From positions 1 to 56,734 of the forward strand of contig JAFZRS010000016.1 of assembly GCA_017619715.1 (NCBI GenBank): 56,734 bases of DNA, read 5' to 3'. Shown piece by piece: positions 16,931 to 25,665 of the stretch. Below the pieces are notes generated by a model. That model saw only the letters and a list, made by a program, of their open reading frames with translations. It made no database searches and had not been told where the DNA came from. Source of the stretch: Oscillospiraceae bacterium. GTDB taxonomy: Bacteria > Bacillota > Clostridia > Oscillospirales > Oscillospiraceae. Each line of letters starts with the position of its first letter. Within the stretch, counting starts at the first letter, position 1. A program made the translations under genes and the position numbers.

Positions 16931-16941
16931 TTGTTTGACAA
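16931..16941. promoter_or_regulatory. FadR-type GntR operator, distal copy (dehydrogenase unit)
   Basis: TTGTTTGACAA matches TNGTNNNACNA and lies exactly 21 bp from the second site, the same geometry as at 13750-13781. Confidence 0.72.
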
Positions 16942-16951
16942 TTTGATGATA

Positions 16952-16962
16952 TTGTCCGACAA
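16952..16962. promoter_or_regulatory. FadR-type GntR operator, proximal copy (dehydrogenase unit)
   Basis: TTGTCCGACAA lies immediately downstream of the -10 of the minus-strand promoter, in a position suited to repression. The GntR gene starts about 165 bp away on the other strand. Confidence 0.75.
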
Positions 16963-16965
16963 TTG

Positions 16966-16994
16966 AGTATAGTGTTCCTGTATTTGTTTGTCAA
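16966..16994 (-). promoter_or_regulatory. Sigma-A promoter of the dehydrogenase/permease unit
   Basis: TTGACA (16989-16994), 17-bp spacer, TATACT (16966-16971) on the minus strand. Hexamers, spacing and parts of the flanks match the promoter at 13786-13814. Confidence 0.82.
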
Positions 16995-17056
16995 GTATTT
17001 CCTTGCCGCTTTATCGAAAACTTTGTCAAAAACTTGGCTTTATTTTCTGTTAAATC

Positions 17057-17084
17057 TTGCACAATCTTTTTTTTGTGGTATAAT
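17057..17084 (+). promoter_or_regulatory. Promoter of the GntR regulator gene
   Basis: TTGCAC (17057-17062), 16-bp spacer, TATAAT (17079-17084). Transcription would start near 17091, leaving too little leader for the ATG at 17100 to have an SD. No TTGTNNNACAA site overlaps it. Confidence 0.6.
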
Positions 17085-17126
17085 ATACTATAATATGTAA
17101 TGATCGCACAGAAAGAAGGCATCGGA

Positions 17127-17825
17127 TTGGTAATTTTACGTGAAAACACTTCCGCCGCGGCGGTGTACGAATACATATACGGGGAGATCACCCATCGGCG
17201 GCTTTGCCCGGGGCAACTGCTGACGGAGAGTTATTTGTGTGCCTGCATGAACGTGGGACGCAGTCCTGTTCGGCTCGCCTTGCAGCAGTTGGCGAAGGAC
17301 GGCTTTGTAGAGCTGCGTGCCAACCGCAGCCCCATTGTGACCTGCTTTACCCAAAAACAACTCCAACAGCTCTATTCCCTACGGGAGGTGTTTTTGGAAT
17401 ATGCCCTCCGGCAGACAATCGACCTGTATGAGAAGGAAGATATTGCAACCCTCACCGCCTTTCTTTCCGATATGGAGCGTGCCTTTCAATTCCGCGCTTT
17501 CGACGATTATATCCAGGCGGTGGCGGGATTCTACCGCGCTATCATCGACAAGGCGGATAATCCCTACTTAACGGAAAGTGCCGCGGTGGTCATTAACCGG
17601 ATCAATGTCTATATCTGCCTCTACGACAATTTCTACAGCGTCAAGCGGTTGAAGACTCTTTCCATGCAAAGTCGCATGGTACAAGGGATTCGAGAGGGTA
17701 AGCTGGGGGTGGTGCTGCGCGCCCATCAAAAACTCAGCAACGAGGTAGTCGCCGCCTACGATCAGATGGTCCTCCGTAATTTGCCGAGCGGTCACTACAA
17801 TGAAAAACGGGCTGAAGCGCGCTGA
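17127..17825 (+). CDS. GntR-family transcriptional regulator, FadR (FCD) subfamily
   Basis: This is a 232-residue DNA-binding protein. The N-terminal winged helix shows LCPGQLLTESYLCACMNVG-RSPVRLALQQLAKDGFVEL, and the C-terminal two-thirds is an all-helical FCD ligand-binding domain starting near QLQQLYSLREVFLEYAL. I chose the TTG at 17127 because GAAAGAAGG is placed correctly before it. An in-frame ATG at 17100 lies only about nine bases after the predicted transcription start. The gene is divergent from the opine-dehydrogenase gene. FadR-subfamily proteins bind TNGTNNNACNA, and two such pairs occur in front of the dehydrogenase unit and the lipoprotein/GLUG operon. I therefore infer that it represses both, with an organic or amino-acid-like effector relieving binding. 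Confidence 0.85.
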   Translation: MVILRENTSAAAVYEYIYGEITHRRLCPGQLLTESYLCACMNVGRSPVRLALQQLAKDGFVELRANRSPIVTCFTQKQLQQLYSLREVFLEYALRQTIDLYEKEDIATLTAFLSDMERAFQFRAFDDYIQAVAGFYRAIIDKADNPYLTESAAVVINRINVYICLYDNFYSVKRLKTLSMQSRMVQGIREGKLGVVLRAHQKLSNEVVAAYDQMVLRNLPSGHYNEKRAEAR

Positions 17826-17922
17826 CAAAGAATCCCTGTGGGTCCACCAAAGCAGTATCAGACGAACATCTACTTCTTCAAAGGCGGTTTTGCCGTAAAA
17901 GTTCTGCTTTGATACCGATTAC

Positions 17923-17958
17923 AAAAACACCGCTTCGAGAAATCGAAGCGGTGTTTTT
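17923..17958 (+). terminator. Intrinsic terminator after the GntR gene
   Basis: CACCGCTTCGA, GAAA tetraloop, TCGAAGCGGTG, then TTTTT; flanking A-run pairs with the U-tract. Confidence 0.9.
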
Positions 17959-18078
17959 GCGTCCTTGCTCCTCGCCCCTCCGCATCTTCCAAAAATTTCC
18001 GAAAACGATTCAAATATTGGGCTCTTTGTGGTATGGTTTCTATATCTGTGCAATTAAGTCACGAAAGGCGGTGACAAA

Positions 18079-18579
18079 ATGTATATAGATACCATCCGGG
18101 AGATTCAGGCGTTGGAAGAGCAGCTGGAACAGGAAAAGATGCGCTGCCGCCAGCAGGCGAATCTGAGGCTGCTGGAAAACGCACTGGACAATCTCAATCG
18201 TTTTGCGCCGCAAAAGGCCGGGTTGCTCGCACCCCGTCCCGCCGTGGCAGAAGACGGACGGACAGGTACTGTGTCTTTGCGGCTGGGTTCCCGGGAGCAA
18301 ACGGAAAAACTGACCGAGCTGCTGACACAGTTCGACTGTGCCTACGAATACAGTGATCCCGCCGAGGAGGACGTGCCGGAGGTGCCGGCAACGCTGAAAA
18401 ACAACCGCTTTACCCGCTCCATGAACTGCATTACCGAGCAATACTCTCTCCCCGCCTACAACGGCGTGGATCCCAACCCCATTATGGCGCCGTTCTTTAT
18501 CCTGTTTTTCGGTATGATGATGGCGGACATGGCGTACGGACTGCTGATGATCTTAGGCTCGGCGCTGATCCTGGTATAG
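18079..18579 (+). pseudogene. Remnant of V-type ATP synthase subunit I
   Basis: The frame encodes 166 residues. An N-terminal coiled-coil stretch (IREIQALEEQLEQEKMRCRQ) is followed by a fold-like segment and then the hallmark LKNNRF...PAYNGVDPNPIMAPFFILFFGMMMADMAYGL, which is the first part of the membrane domain of subunit I of V/A-type ATPases. A normal subunit I has about 600-650 residues. Here most of the soluble domain and nearly all of the membrane domain are missing, and no other V-ATPase gene is near. It still has a plausible ribosome site (AAAGGCGGTG) and an open frame, so expression of a mini-protein cannot be excluded, but decay of a lost operon is the simplest reading. Confidence 0.75.
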
Positions 18580-18934
18580 CCGCCTTCTTTTGGGCTTCGT
18601 TCTCCACGGAAAGCCGCCCGTGCTTTCCGCTGCCGTGTTAGACCATAGCTCTGATTTCCTTTACGACATCATTATATCGCTGTTTGGCGGAAAACAAAAA
18701 TGTGCGATCTGAAAATTATGCGCTTGAATATGGGCTGTTCAGCTACGGTAAAAAAGTGTTTTAGTCAAGTCCGTTATCGATATTCGCACCACACGAAGAG
18801 GGTGTAACGGTTTTCCCCGTTACACCCTCTTTTTATACTATGTCGCAAAGACTGAAACGGTTTGTTGCGCAAAAACTTCCATGAGCACACATCACGGGCT
18901 TCACCCCTGGTATGCCCCGTGGATGGACGGCGTC
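18580..18934. other. Intergenic region after the V-ATPase remnant
   Basis: This 355-bp stretch has no coding potential that I trust. It is AT-richer than its surroundings in 18660-18790 and contains a strong plus-strand terminator at 18797-18834. No residue of further V-ATPase genes is recognisable. Confidence 0.5.
18797..18834 (+). terminator. Intrinsic terminator
   Basis: AGAGGGTGTAACGG pairs with CCGTTACACCCTCT, followed by TTTT. It is oriented for plus-strand transcripts although the nearest plus gene (the V-ATPase remnant) ends 217 bp before, which hints that a longer transcript once ran here. Confidence 0.85.
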
Positions 18935-19744
18935 TCACCGCTGGTGGATATCGAGCTGTTGATACGGAATGCGAATATCGGCCGTTTCCAAGCCGTCCTG
19001 GATTGTTTTAAGTACCGCACGGCGAATATCCGGACGGCCGCTCGGCTCACAGAAAAAGCGGATCTTATAGAGTACCGCGCTGGCGGCAAAGTCCTGTGTG
19101 CCCTTCAGCTCACAGCTTTCCACGCCGTCGATTGCCCGGATCTGTTCACAGATATCGTTCAAAACCGAAAACGCCTCCCGCCCGCTGAGCTCATACGGCA
19201 GCGGCAAGTCGATATCCACTAAATGCGTCAGCTTCCTGATTTGGGAAATATTGCGGTTGGCAACAGACATGACGGAACGGTCGTCCAGAAACTTGATCTT
19301 TGTGGTACGCGCCGTGAAGAAAACGACGATGCCGTCCTTTCCTTCATATTCCACCGCGTCGCCTACGGCAAAATATTTATCCGACATGATCACCACACCG
19401 GCAAAGATATCCTGCAAGGCGTCCTTCACCGCCAGCGCCAAAAGGATCACTACCAGTCCGAGGGTGGCGGACAGTCCCGTAAGACGCACGCCGATGGTTT
19501 GCAGGATCGCTACCGCACCGATAGCTATTACAAGGATTTTTGCAACGCGAAACGAGACGCGGCACGCCTGTCTGCGGCGCACATCATTGGCAATATCACC
19601 TCTGACCCGCAGCCGTTTGTACCCGATCGTCAGCAGCACAAACGCCGCCGCTGCCAGCGCCAGCACCACCGCGATCTTAATGAGCGACACCGTGCCAAAC
19701 TGCAGCTTCGATTGATCCAGTGTTTGAAGAACAAGGTCTTCCAT
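18935..19744 (-). CDS. Small-conductance mechanosensitive channel (MscS family)
   Basis: The start at 19744 follows GGGAGGAT at good spacing. The 269-residue protein has three N-terminal membrane segments (about 18-40, 65-85 and 90-115), with the third Gly/Ala-rich (LSATLGLVVILLALAVKDALQDIFAG) as in the pore helix of MscS. The MscS beta domain follows, with YFAVGDAVEYEGKDGIVVFFTARTTKIKFLDDRSV and a mixed C-terminal domain. It opens when membrane tension rises and releases solutes during osmotic downshock. It is a single gene with its own promoter. The length is typical of small MscS proteins. Confidence 0.9.
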   Translation of the reverse strand: MEDLVLQTLDQSKLQFGTVSLIKIAVVLALAAAAFVLLTIGYKRLRVRGDIANDVRRRQACRVSFRVAKILVIAIGAVAILQTIGVRLTGLSATLGLVVILLALAVKDALQDIFAGVVIMSDKYFAVGDAVEYEGKDGIVVFFTARTTKIKFLDDRSVMSVANRNISQIRKLTHLVDIDLPLPYELSGREAFSVLNDICEQIRAIDGVESCELKGTQDFAASAVLYKIRFFCEPSGRPDIRRAVLKTIQDGLETADIRIPYQQLDIHQR

Positions 19745-19800
19745 CTTTCGATCCTCCCGTATATACAACAGGCATATTTCGACTTACTGTCTGTCATTTC

Positions 19801-19829
19801 ATGATATCGTAAGCGGTGAAAGATGACAA
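19801..19829 (-). promoter_or_regulatory. Promoter of the MscS-family gene
   Basis: On the minus strand TTGTCA (19824-19829), 17-bp spacer, TATCAT (19801-19806), about 50 bp before the start codon. Confidence 0.55.
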
Positions 19830-19872
19830 GACTTTTTCTCAAAAATGTGCCTTGGAATACGGCAGGATCACC

Positions 19873-20616
19873 TTATAGCCGCACATACGGCGCGGCGGCG
19901 TATCCCTGTATGCCGTTATAGGTGACGGTGTACCAGCCGTTACTTTCGCCGCACACGGTCAGTGCTGCGCCGTTGGGCATTCGCGCCAGAACGGGGCTTG
20001 CCGTGGTAGGACCGGCACGCAGGTTAAGTATGCTGCCGGAAGTTGCCACGGTGGCAGGCTGATCCATGCAGATCTCCACAAAGGGAATCCCGAAATATTC
20101 CGTCAGCGAGCGCACCAGTTCCCGGGCAATGTTGACCACGTTACTCTCGATCCACAGCGCGTCGGCAGTGTTGTCGTGATATCCGATCTCCACCAGCACC
20201 GCGGGCATCCGTGGTTGACGCACCTCGCCCAGCGACGTGGTGGCGCGGGTGGTAACCAGATCCGGCAGCGGATAGATGCGGCGCAGATTATTTGCAATCA
20301 GCTCTGCCCCCCGCTGTCCGTTGACGGAACCGGGATAGTGAAAGGCAATGATCCCCCGCTGACGCCCTTCGCTGGTGCCGTCACCGGAGGCATTGGAGTG
20401 GAGCGCCAGATAAAAATCCGGGTTGTCCTGATTCCCCTGGCGAATGGAACTTGCCGCCGTCATGTCCGGCGTGTTGCGGGTGAAACGGATTCCGCTGGCG
20501 CGCAGATACGGCTCCATGGCGTCGGCAATCTGATTCATCCAGTACTCCTCGCTGCCGCTGCCGGTGATGTAGGGATTATACTCCTGGGTGGAGGGGCTTA
20601 AAAAAACACTTGGCAT
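19873..20616 (-). CDS. N-acetylmuramoyl-L-alanine amidase with C-terminal SH3 domain
   Basis: The start at 20616 (MPSVFLSPSTQEYNPY) follows AAAGGGTG; upstream in-frame codons look non-coding. Of 247 residues, about 1-180 form an Amidase_3 zinc domain. YLALHSNAS carries a metal His and VLVEIGYHDN carries the catalytic Glu; the usual first metal His-Gly motif is replaced by a Tyr/Gly-rich start (TQEYNPYITGSGSEEYW). Residues about 185-247 are an SH3b cell-wall-binding domain (GSILNLRAGPTTASPVLARM, GWYTVTYNG). There is no signal peptide, as in CwlC-like amidases that act after mother-cell lysis in sporulation. A role in spore release is inferred from that resemblance only. Confidence 0.85.
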   Translation of the reverse strand: MPSVFLSPSTQEYNPYITGSGSEEYWMNQIADAMEPYLRASGIRFTRNTPDMTAASSIRQGNQDNPDFYLALHSNASGDGTSEGRQRGIIAFHYPGSVNGQRGAELIANNLRRIYPLPDLVTTRATTSLGEVRQPRMPAVLVEIGYHDNTADALWIESNVVNIARELVRSLTEYFGIPFVEICMDQPATVATSGSILNLRAGPTTASPVLARMPNGAALTVCGESNGWYTVTYNGIQGYAAAPYVRL

Positions 20617-20810
20617 ACAATACACCCTTTCTATGGCTATTTCCCGGCACAGTATATGATCCAGCGATGGAAAACGTGATGGACCTCGTTTTGTTACGGT
20701 TGTTATAAATTTGTCATGTTTCTTTCCCTGTTTGCGGCATCTGCGATGACCAGGCTGCGGTGAAGTCGGCTTTCCAGCGTACCGTGGGGTAGCAGTTTTT
20801 CTTAACAAAA

Positions 20811-20852
20811 GCATAAAGAGGGAGCAGACTTTCGTCTGCTCCCTCTTTATGC
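20811..20852 (-). terminator. Terminator overlapping the stop codon of the YetF-like gene
   Basis: A 19-bp perfect stem (outer ends GCATAAAGAGGG and its complement) with a four-base loop. On the minus strand it begins at the stop codon and is followed by TTTTGTT. Confidence 0.9.
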
Positions 20853-21524
20853 TTCACCTCGAAACAGCGTCAGCTTTCGGTTGCTGTCGCACAGCGCGAG
20901 AAACACACCCTTTGCATCCCGGCATCCCATCTGCTCCAACTGTTTTTGAAGCCAGTTGGCATCCAGTCCCATTCGTTTGAGGTTCTCCTCCAAGATCCTG
21001 CCGTCCATGATGACCTCCGCGCTGATGGTTTCCTGCGGCGGAGCAAGTCCGCTGTCGGCGGGGGTGAGAGGTCGCTTGTTGCTCACGGGCAGAATGCTGA
21101 TTCGCCCGTTATACTCGAAAACCGCCGTCTGGATATCCTCCAGATTAAAATACCCCGCCTGACGGCACATGACCATGAACTCACTCAGATCCAACTTTGC
21201 CTTCTTCATATTGCCGCGGTAAAAAGTGCCCTTATCCAAAATCACAGTGGGTGAACCGTTGATATACTTTCTCGATTTGGGATTCTTGGTGGTGACCCAC
21301 CCAAAGCACACGGTCACACCGCCATACACCAGCATGGCAATCAGCGGTTTCCACGGTTCTTCCAGCTCGGTCGCCAGCTCTGCGGCAATGGATCCGATGG
21401 TAATGCCTGCAATATAGTCGAATACATCTAACTGTGAGATCTGTTTATGCCCCATCCACTTTGCCAGGAGAAACAGCACCGCCACCGACAGCAGCGCTGT
21501 GAGAATGACCTGCAAAATTTCCAT
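20847..21524 (-). CDS. YetF-like (DUF421) membrane protein
   Basis: This 225-residue protein has N-terminal membrane segments (about 5-20, 38-60 and 62-80) with the family phrase ISQLDVFDYIAGITIGSIAAE. It continues with the cytoplasmic DUF421 domain (KSRKYINGSPTVILDKGTFYRGNMKKAKLDLSEFMVMCRQAGYFNLEDIQTAVFEYNGRISILP). Family members are common in sporulating Firmicutes and have no firm biochemical role. The SD is GGAGGTG. It lies alone between the amidase gene and the YlbJ-like gene, all on the minus strand, with its own terminator. Confidence 0.9.
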   Translation of the reverse strand: MEILQVILTALLSVAVLFLLAKWMGHKQISQLDVFDYIAGITIGSIAAELATELEEPWKPLIAMLVYGGVTVCFGWVTTKNPKSRKYINGSPTVILDKGTFYRGNMKKAKLDLSEFMVMCRQAGYFNLEDIQTAVFEYNGRISILPVSNKRPLTPADSGLAPPQETISAEVIMDGRILEENLKRMGLDANWLQKQLEQMGCRDAKGVFLALCDSNRKLTLFRGEA

Positions 21525-21596
21525 TTGACACCTCCGGAATTTCTATCACCAGTATGCCCGGAAATGTCTTATATACACCTGCGCTGCAAATCCATT

Positions 21597-22493
21597 TTAT
21601 CGAATTGCCCACCCGGCGGCCGGAAACGCCATCACAGCGGAAAGGACCGCCTGCAACGCCTTGCCCGTAAAATACGGGCGCAGCGACAGATCCGTTTTTC
21701 CCAGTACCGCCGCTGTCTGGCAGTGGACACTGATCCCGCCCCATCCCAGCAGCGCCGCTGCCATGACAAAGCCGGCGCGATCAGGTGTAAGCTGTAGGAT
21801 ACCGCCGGTCAATTCAATGAAGCCAATCGCAAGCGGGTGTATGATGCCCAACGGCACAACGATCAGATGCAGTACCACCCGGGAAAACACCACAAACGCG
21901 CACACGGACAGCATCGCCTGGGCGCCGCCGCTGACGGAGCGCACCAGCGCCGCTGCAAAGGGTACAGGCTCGCGGTGTATTGCCGGGACAGGCGCAGCAG
22001 AGGAGCGGCGCCGGAGCTGTGCCGTCAAAACAGCGGCGAGCACGTGGATTGCGTAGAGCCATGCGCCGGCACGTATACTGCCGAAGCATCCCATACCGGC
22101 AACGCCCAGCACAAAGGCGCCGCCGCAGTTGTTGCAAAAGGAGAGCAAATGCTCCGCCTCGGCGCGGTCAATGACGCCGGAGGCGTACAGCTCCCCCACA
22201 GTTCGTCCGCCTATGGGATAACCGCCCGCCAAGCCCAGCAAAAACGCCGTTGCACCGGTGCCGGAACAGCCCAGTACCGGTCGCAGCAGCGGTGCAAGAC
22301 GCCGCCCCGCGCCCTCCGCCAGCCCCAAAGCGGTAAACAGCGACACCGCCACAAAAAACGGAAACAGCGCCGGTATGACGGAACGAAAACACAGCGTCAG
22401 CCCGCTGCGCACCGCCTCCGCCGCCGCCTCCGCGTTCCACAGCAATGCCGCCATCAGCGCAATCAGCCCTGCGGCGGTGATCCGGTGTTTCAT
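21597..22493 (-). CDS. YlbJ-like sporulation integral membrane protein
   Basis: The start at 22493 (MKHRITAAGLIALMAALLWN) follows GGGGGAG. The 298-residue protein has about eight membrane segments and a nucleoside-recognition/Gate-like pattern: SVIPALFPFFVAVSLF, GLAGGYPIGGRTVGELY, FCNNCGGAFVLGVAG. These phrases are characteristic of YlbJ, a sigma-E-dependent membrane protein needed for spore cortex formation in Bacillus subtilis. It is shorter than Bacillus YlbJ (about 400 residues). It is divergent from yqfC, another sigma-E-type gene, with a dyad in the 113-bp gap. Confidence 0.82.
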   Translation of the reverse strand: MKHRITAAGLIALMAALLWNAEAAAEAVRSGLTLCFRSVIPALFPFFVAVSLFTALGLAEGAGRRLAPLLRPVLGCSGTGATAFLLGLAGGYPIGGRTVGELYASGVIDRAEAEHLLSFCNNCGGAFVLGVAGMGCFGSIRAGAWLYAIHVLAAVLTAQLRRRSSAAPVPAIHREPVPFAAALVRSVSGGAQAMLSVCAFVVFSRVVLHLIVVPLGIIHPLAIGFIELTGGILQLTPDRAGFVMAAALLGWGGISVHCQTAAVLGKTDLSLRPYFTGKALQAVLSAVMAFPAAGWAIR

Positions 22494-22525
22494 GGCGCTC
22501 CCCCCCTCTTCGCTACACTTTATGC

Positions 22526-22554
22526 GCCTGTCCCCGCGTCCATGCAGGACAGGC
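22526..22554. promoter_or_regulatory. Dyad between divergent ylbJ-like and yqfC genes
   Basis: GCCTGTCC and GGACAGGC form an 8-bp inverted repeat with a 13-base centre. On either side stands an inverted copy of GGCGCATA, giving CATANNNT strings (22517-22524 minus; 22574-22581 plus) like sigma-E -10 elements. The -35 parts are weak, so promoter function is tentative. Confidence 0.35.
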
Positions 22555-22606
22555 AACTTTTGTTGAGTAGGCGCATAGCCTGTAAGATGGAAAGGGGTGT
22601 GATGGG

Positions 22607-22891
22607 GTGGAGTGGCGTAAAAGCTGGCTGTCAGCCGGTCTGGGAGCGATGGATAAGCTGGATCTGCCGCCCGGTATTGCCGCAGACGTACCCACGGTGG
22701 AGCTGAGCGGAAACCGCCAGCTCTATATGGCACAGCACCGTGGCGTACTGTCATACAGCACAGAGCTGGTGGAGATCAACGGCGGGAGTCTGGTGGTGCG
22801 TGTTCGGGGCAGTAATCTGCAGCTTTTGGCAATGACGGACACGGAACTGCGCCTGGGCGGTCAGATCACCAACGTGGAGCTGGTGGGATAG
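22607..22891 (+). CDS. yqfC: Sporulation protein YqfC
   Basis: This is a 94-residue protein starting at GTG 22607 (AAGGGG nine bases upstream); the nearby ATG at 22602 is out of frame. It matches the YabP/YqfC family: a small protein rich in beta strands, with LPPGIAADVPTVELSGNRQLYMAQHRGVLSYS, VEINGGSLVVRVRGSNLQLLAM and LRLGGQITNVEL. In Bacillus the gene is transcribed in the mother cell under sigma-E, upstream of yqfD, as it is here. It ends with TAG, one of several normal TAG stops in the window. Confidence 0.9.
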   Translation: MEWRKSWLSAGLGAMDKLDLPPGIAADVPTVELSGNRQLYMAQHRGVLSYSTELVEINGGSLVVRVRGSNLQLLAMTDTELRLGGQITNVELVG

Positions 22892-22924
22892 ACCCCGGAC
22901 GCATCGGACAGATGGGAGCGTACC

Positions 22925-24112
22925 ATGTATAAAAAAGCGGTCAACTATATGCAAGGCGACGTGTTGCTGACGGTGGAGAGCGCCTATCCGGAGCGGATCG
23001 TGAATCTGTGCTCCGCCCACGCGATCCCCTTCTGGGACGTGCGTTGGCAGTCCCAGATCCAATTCACCTTTCACACCACACGGCGTGGTGAAAGGCGGCT
23101 GCGGGAGGTGTCCGGACAAACAGACGCCCAAATTCACCGCCTGCGGGAACGCGGCGCGCCGACTCTGCTGCTGCGCCTTCGCCGCCGCTACGTGCTTTTG
23201 GCTTCGTTGGGCATATTTTTGTTGTTGCTTCTGGGCAGCAATCTTTTTATCTGGGATTTTGAGGTCACGGGCAACGATACCGTCCCCACAGAGGATATAT
23301 TGCGTTCGCTGGAGCGGCAGGGTATCACCGTGGGATCCATGAGCAGTGCCATCGATCAGGAGGATCTGCGCAACCATATGCTGCTGGAATTGCCGGACGT
23401 ATCGTGGCTGGCGGTAAACGTCCGGGGCTGTGTGGCGCACATACAGGTCGTAGAGCGGCTTCGTCCTCCGCCCATTGTACAGGAGAACGAAAAAACCAAC
23501 GTGGTGGCGGCGCGGGACGGACTGGTGACCAAGGTGGAAGCACTGGACGGCCAGGCAAAGGTAATGGCAGGCACGACAGTCATCAAAGGGCAGATCCTGA
23601 TTTCCGGCGTGAGCGACGGCGGCGCCGGCGGCATGCGCTTAATGCACGGCATGGGAAACGTGTGGGCACGCACGTGGTATGAGTTTTCCACGCTGGTGCC
23701 GTTGACAACAGCGGAAAAGGGAACGCCGTCGGCAACACATACGCATCTTGCACTGGATCTGGGCAAAACACGCATAAATTTCTATGGAAAGGGTAGCGTA
23801 ACAGAGCCGGATTGTGATAAAATAACACAGTATCAGGCATGGACGCTTCCCGGCGGCTTCCGTCTGCCCATCACGCTGGTGGTGGAACGGCGCATACAGC
23901 GGGACGTATACACGTCCGAGCGTCCCGTTGAGCTTGCCCGCGAGGAGGGCGAGGCGCTGCTCACGGAGCAGCTGGAAGCGGCGCTGGACGAAGACGGCAG
24001 CATCGTCGACACCCGGTTCGCCTCGGCGCGACAGGGGGATTATCTGCTGGTCACGCTCAAAGCCGAATGCCTGGAACAGATCGGCGTCAGCGTGCCGCTG
24101 GACGGAGGATAA
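22925..24112 (+). CDS. yqfD: Sporulation protein YqfD
   Basis: This 395-residue membrane protein has an N-terminal soluble region, one strong membrane helix at about 89-110 (YVLLASLGIFLLLLLGSNLFIW) and an extracytoplasmic domain beginning WDFEVTGNDTVPTEDIL with ARDGLVTKVEALDGQAKVMAG. Order and length agree with YqfD, a sigma-E-controlled protein required for efficient sporulation. SD is GGGAG before ATG 22925. It follows yqfC by 33 bp and precedes phoH by 14 bp, a conserved clostridial and bacillar gene order. Confidence 0.92.
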   Translation: MYKKAVNYMQGDVLLTVESAYPERIVNLCSAHAIPFWDVRWQSQIQFTFHTTRRGERRLREVSGQTDAQIHRLRERGAPTLLLRLRRRYVLLASLGIFLLLLLGSNLFIWDFEVTGNDTVPTEDILRSLERQGITVGSMSSAIDQEDLRNHMLLELPDVSWLAVNVRGCVAHIQVVERLRPPPIVQENEKTNVVAARDGLVTKVEALDGQAKVMAGTTVIKGQILISGVSDGGAGGMRLMHGMGNVWARTWYEFSTLVPLTTAEKGTPSATHTHLALDLGKTRINFYGKGSVTEPDCDKITQYQAWTLPGGFRLPITLVVERRIQRDVYTSERPVELAREEGEALLTEQLEAALDEDGSIVDTRFASARQGDYLLVTLKAECLEQIGVSVPLDGG

Positions 24113-24126
24113 GGAGGTTCGCGCTC

Positions 24127-25155
<1,029 letters not shown>

Positions 25156-25665
25156 CGCGGCATTGATCCGCCGCGCGATCCGCACAGTCCTCTCCTGTGA
25201 GGGCGTCGCCGTTCCCTGCGAAATAAACGTGCTGCTGACCGATGAGGACGGTATCCGCACCATCAACCGGGAGATGCGCGGTGTAGACGCGCCTACGGAC
25301 GTGCTGAGCTTTCCCGCCTTCTCCTATCTGCCCGGTCAGCCGCCAACAGACGACGCGGACGCCGATCCCATGACGGGTCTGACGCCGCTGGGCGATATGG
25401 CGATCAATCTATCGCGGGTGGCATCGCAGGCGAAGGAATACGGACACAGCCGTAAGCGGGAGCTTGCCTATCTGGCGGTACATTCCGTACTGCATCTATT
25501 GGGCTATGACCATCTGGACGAGGGCGAGCAAAAAAGAGCGATGCGCGCCCGGGAGGAAACCGTGATGGCGGCGCTGGGACTTCCGCGCTGAAAGTGATCA
25601 TACCGCTACCGCCGCTAAAAAAGAATAAATGCTCAAAATGAAAGAAAGTTGAGGATCACCTGCCT

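Noticed and set aside
16920..17000. Attachment site or transposon end suggested by the duplicated promoter sequence
   Set aside because: Similarity is limited to promoter and operator elements; there are no flanking target duplications and no recombinase gene nearby.
17100..17126. ATG at 17100 as start of the GntR gene
   Set aside because: It lies about nine bases after the predicted transcription start and has no SD, whereas TTG at 17127 has a well-placed AAGG.
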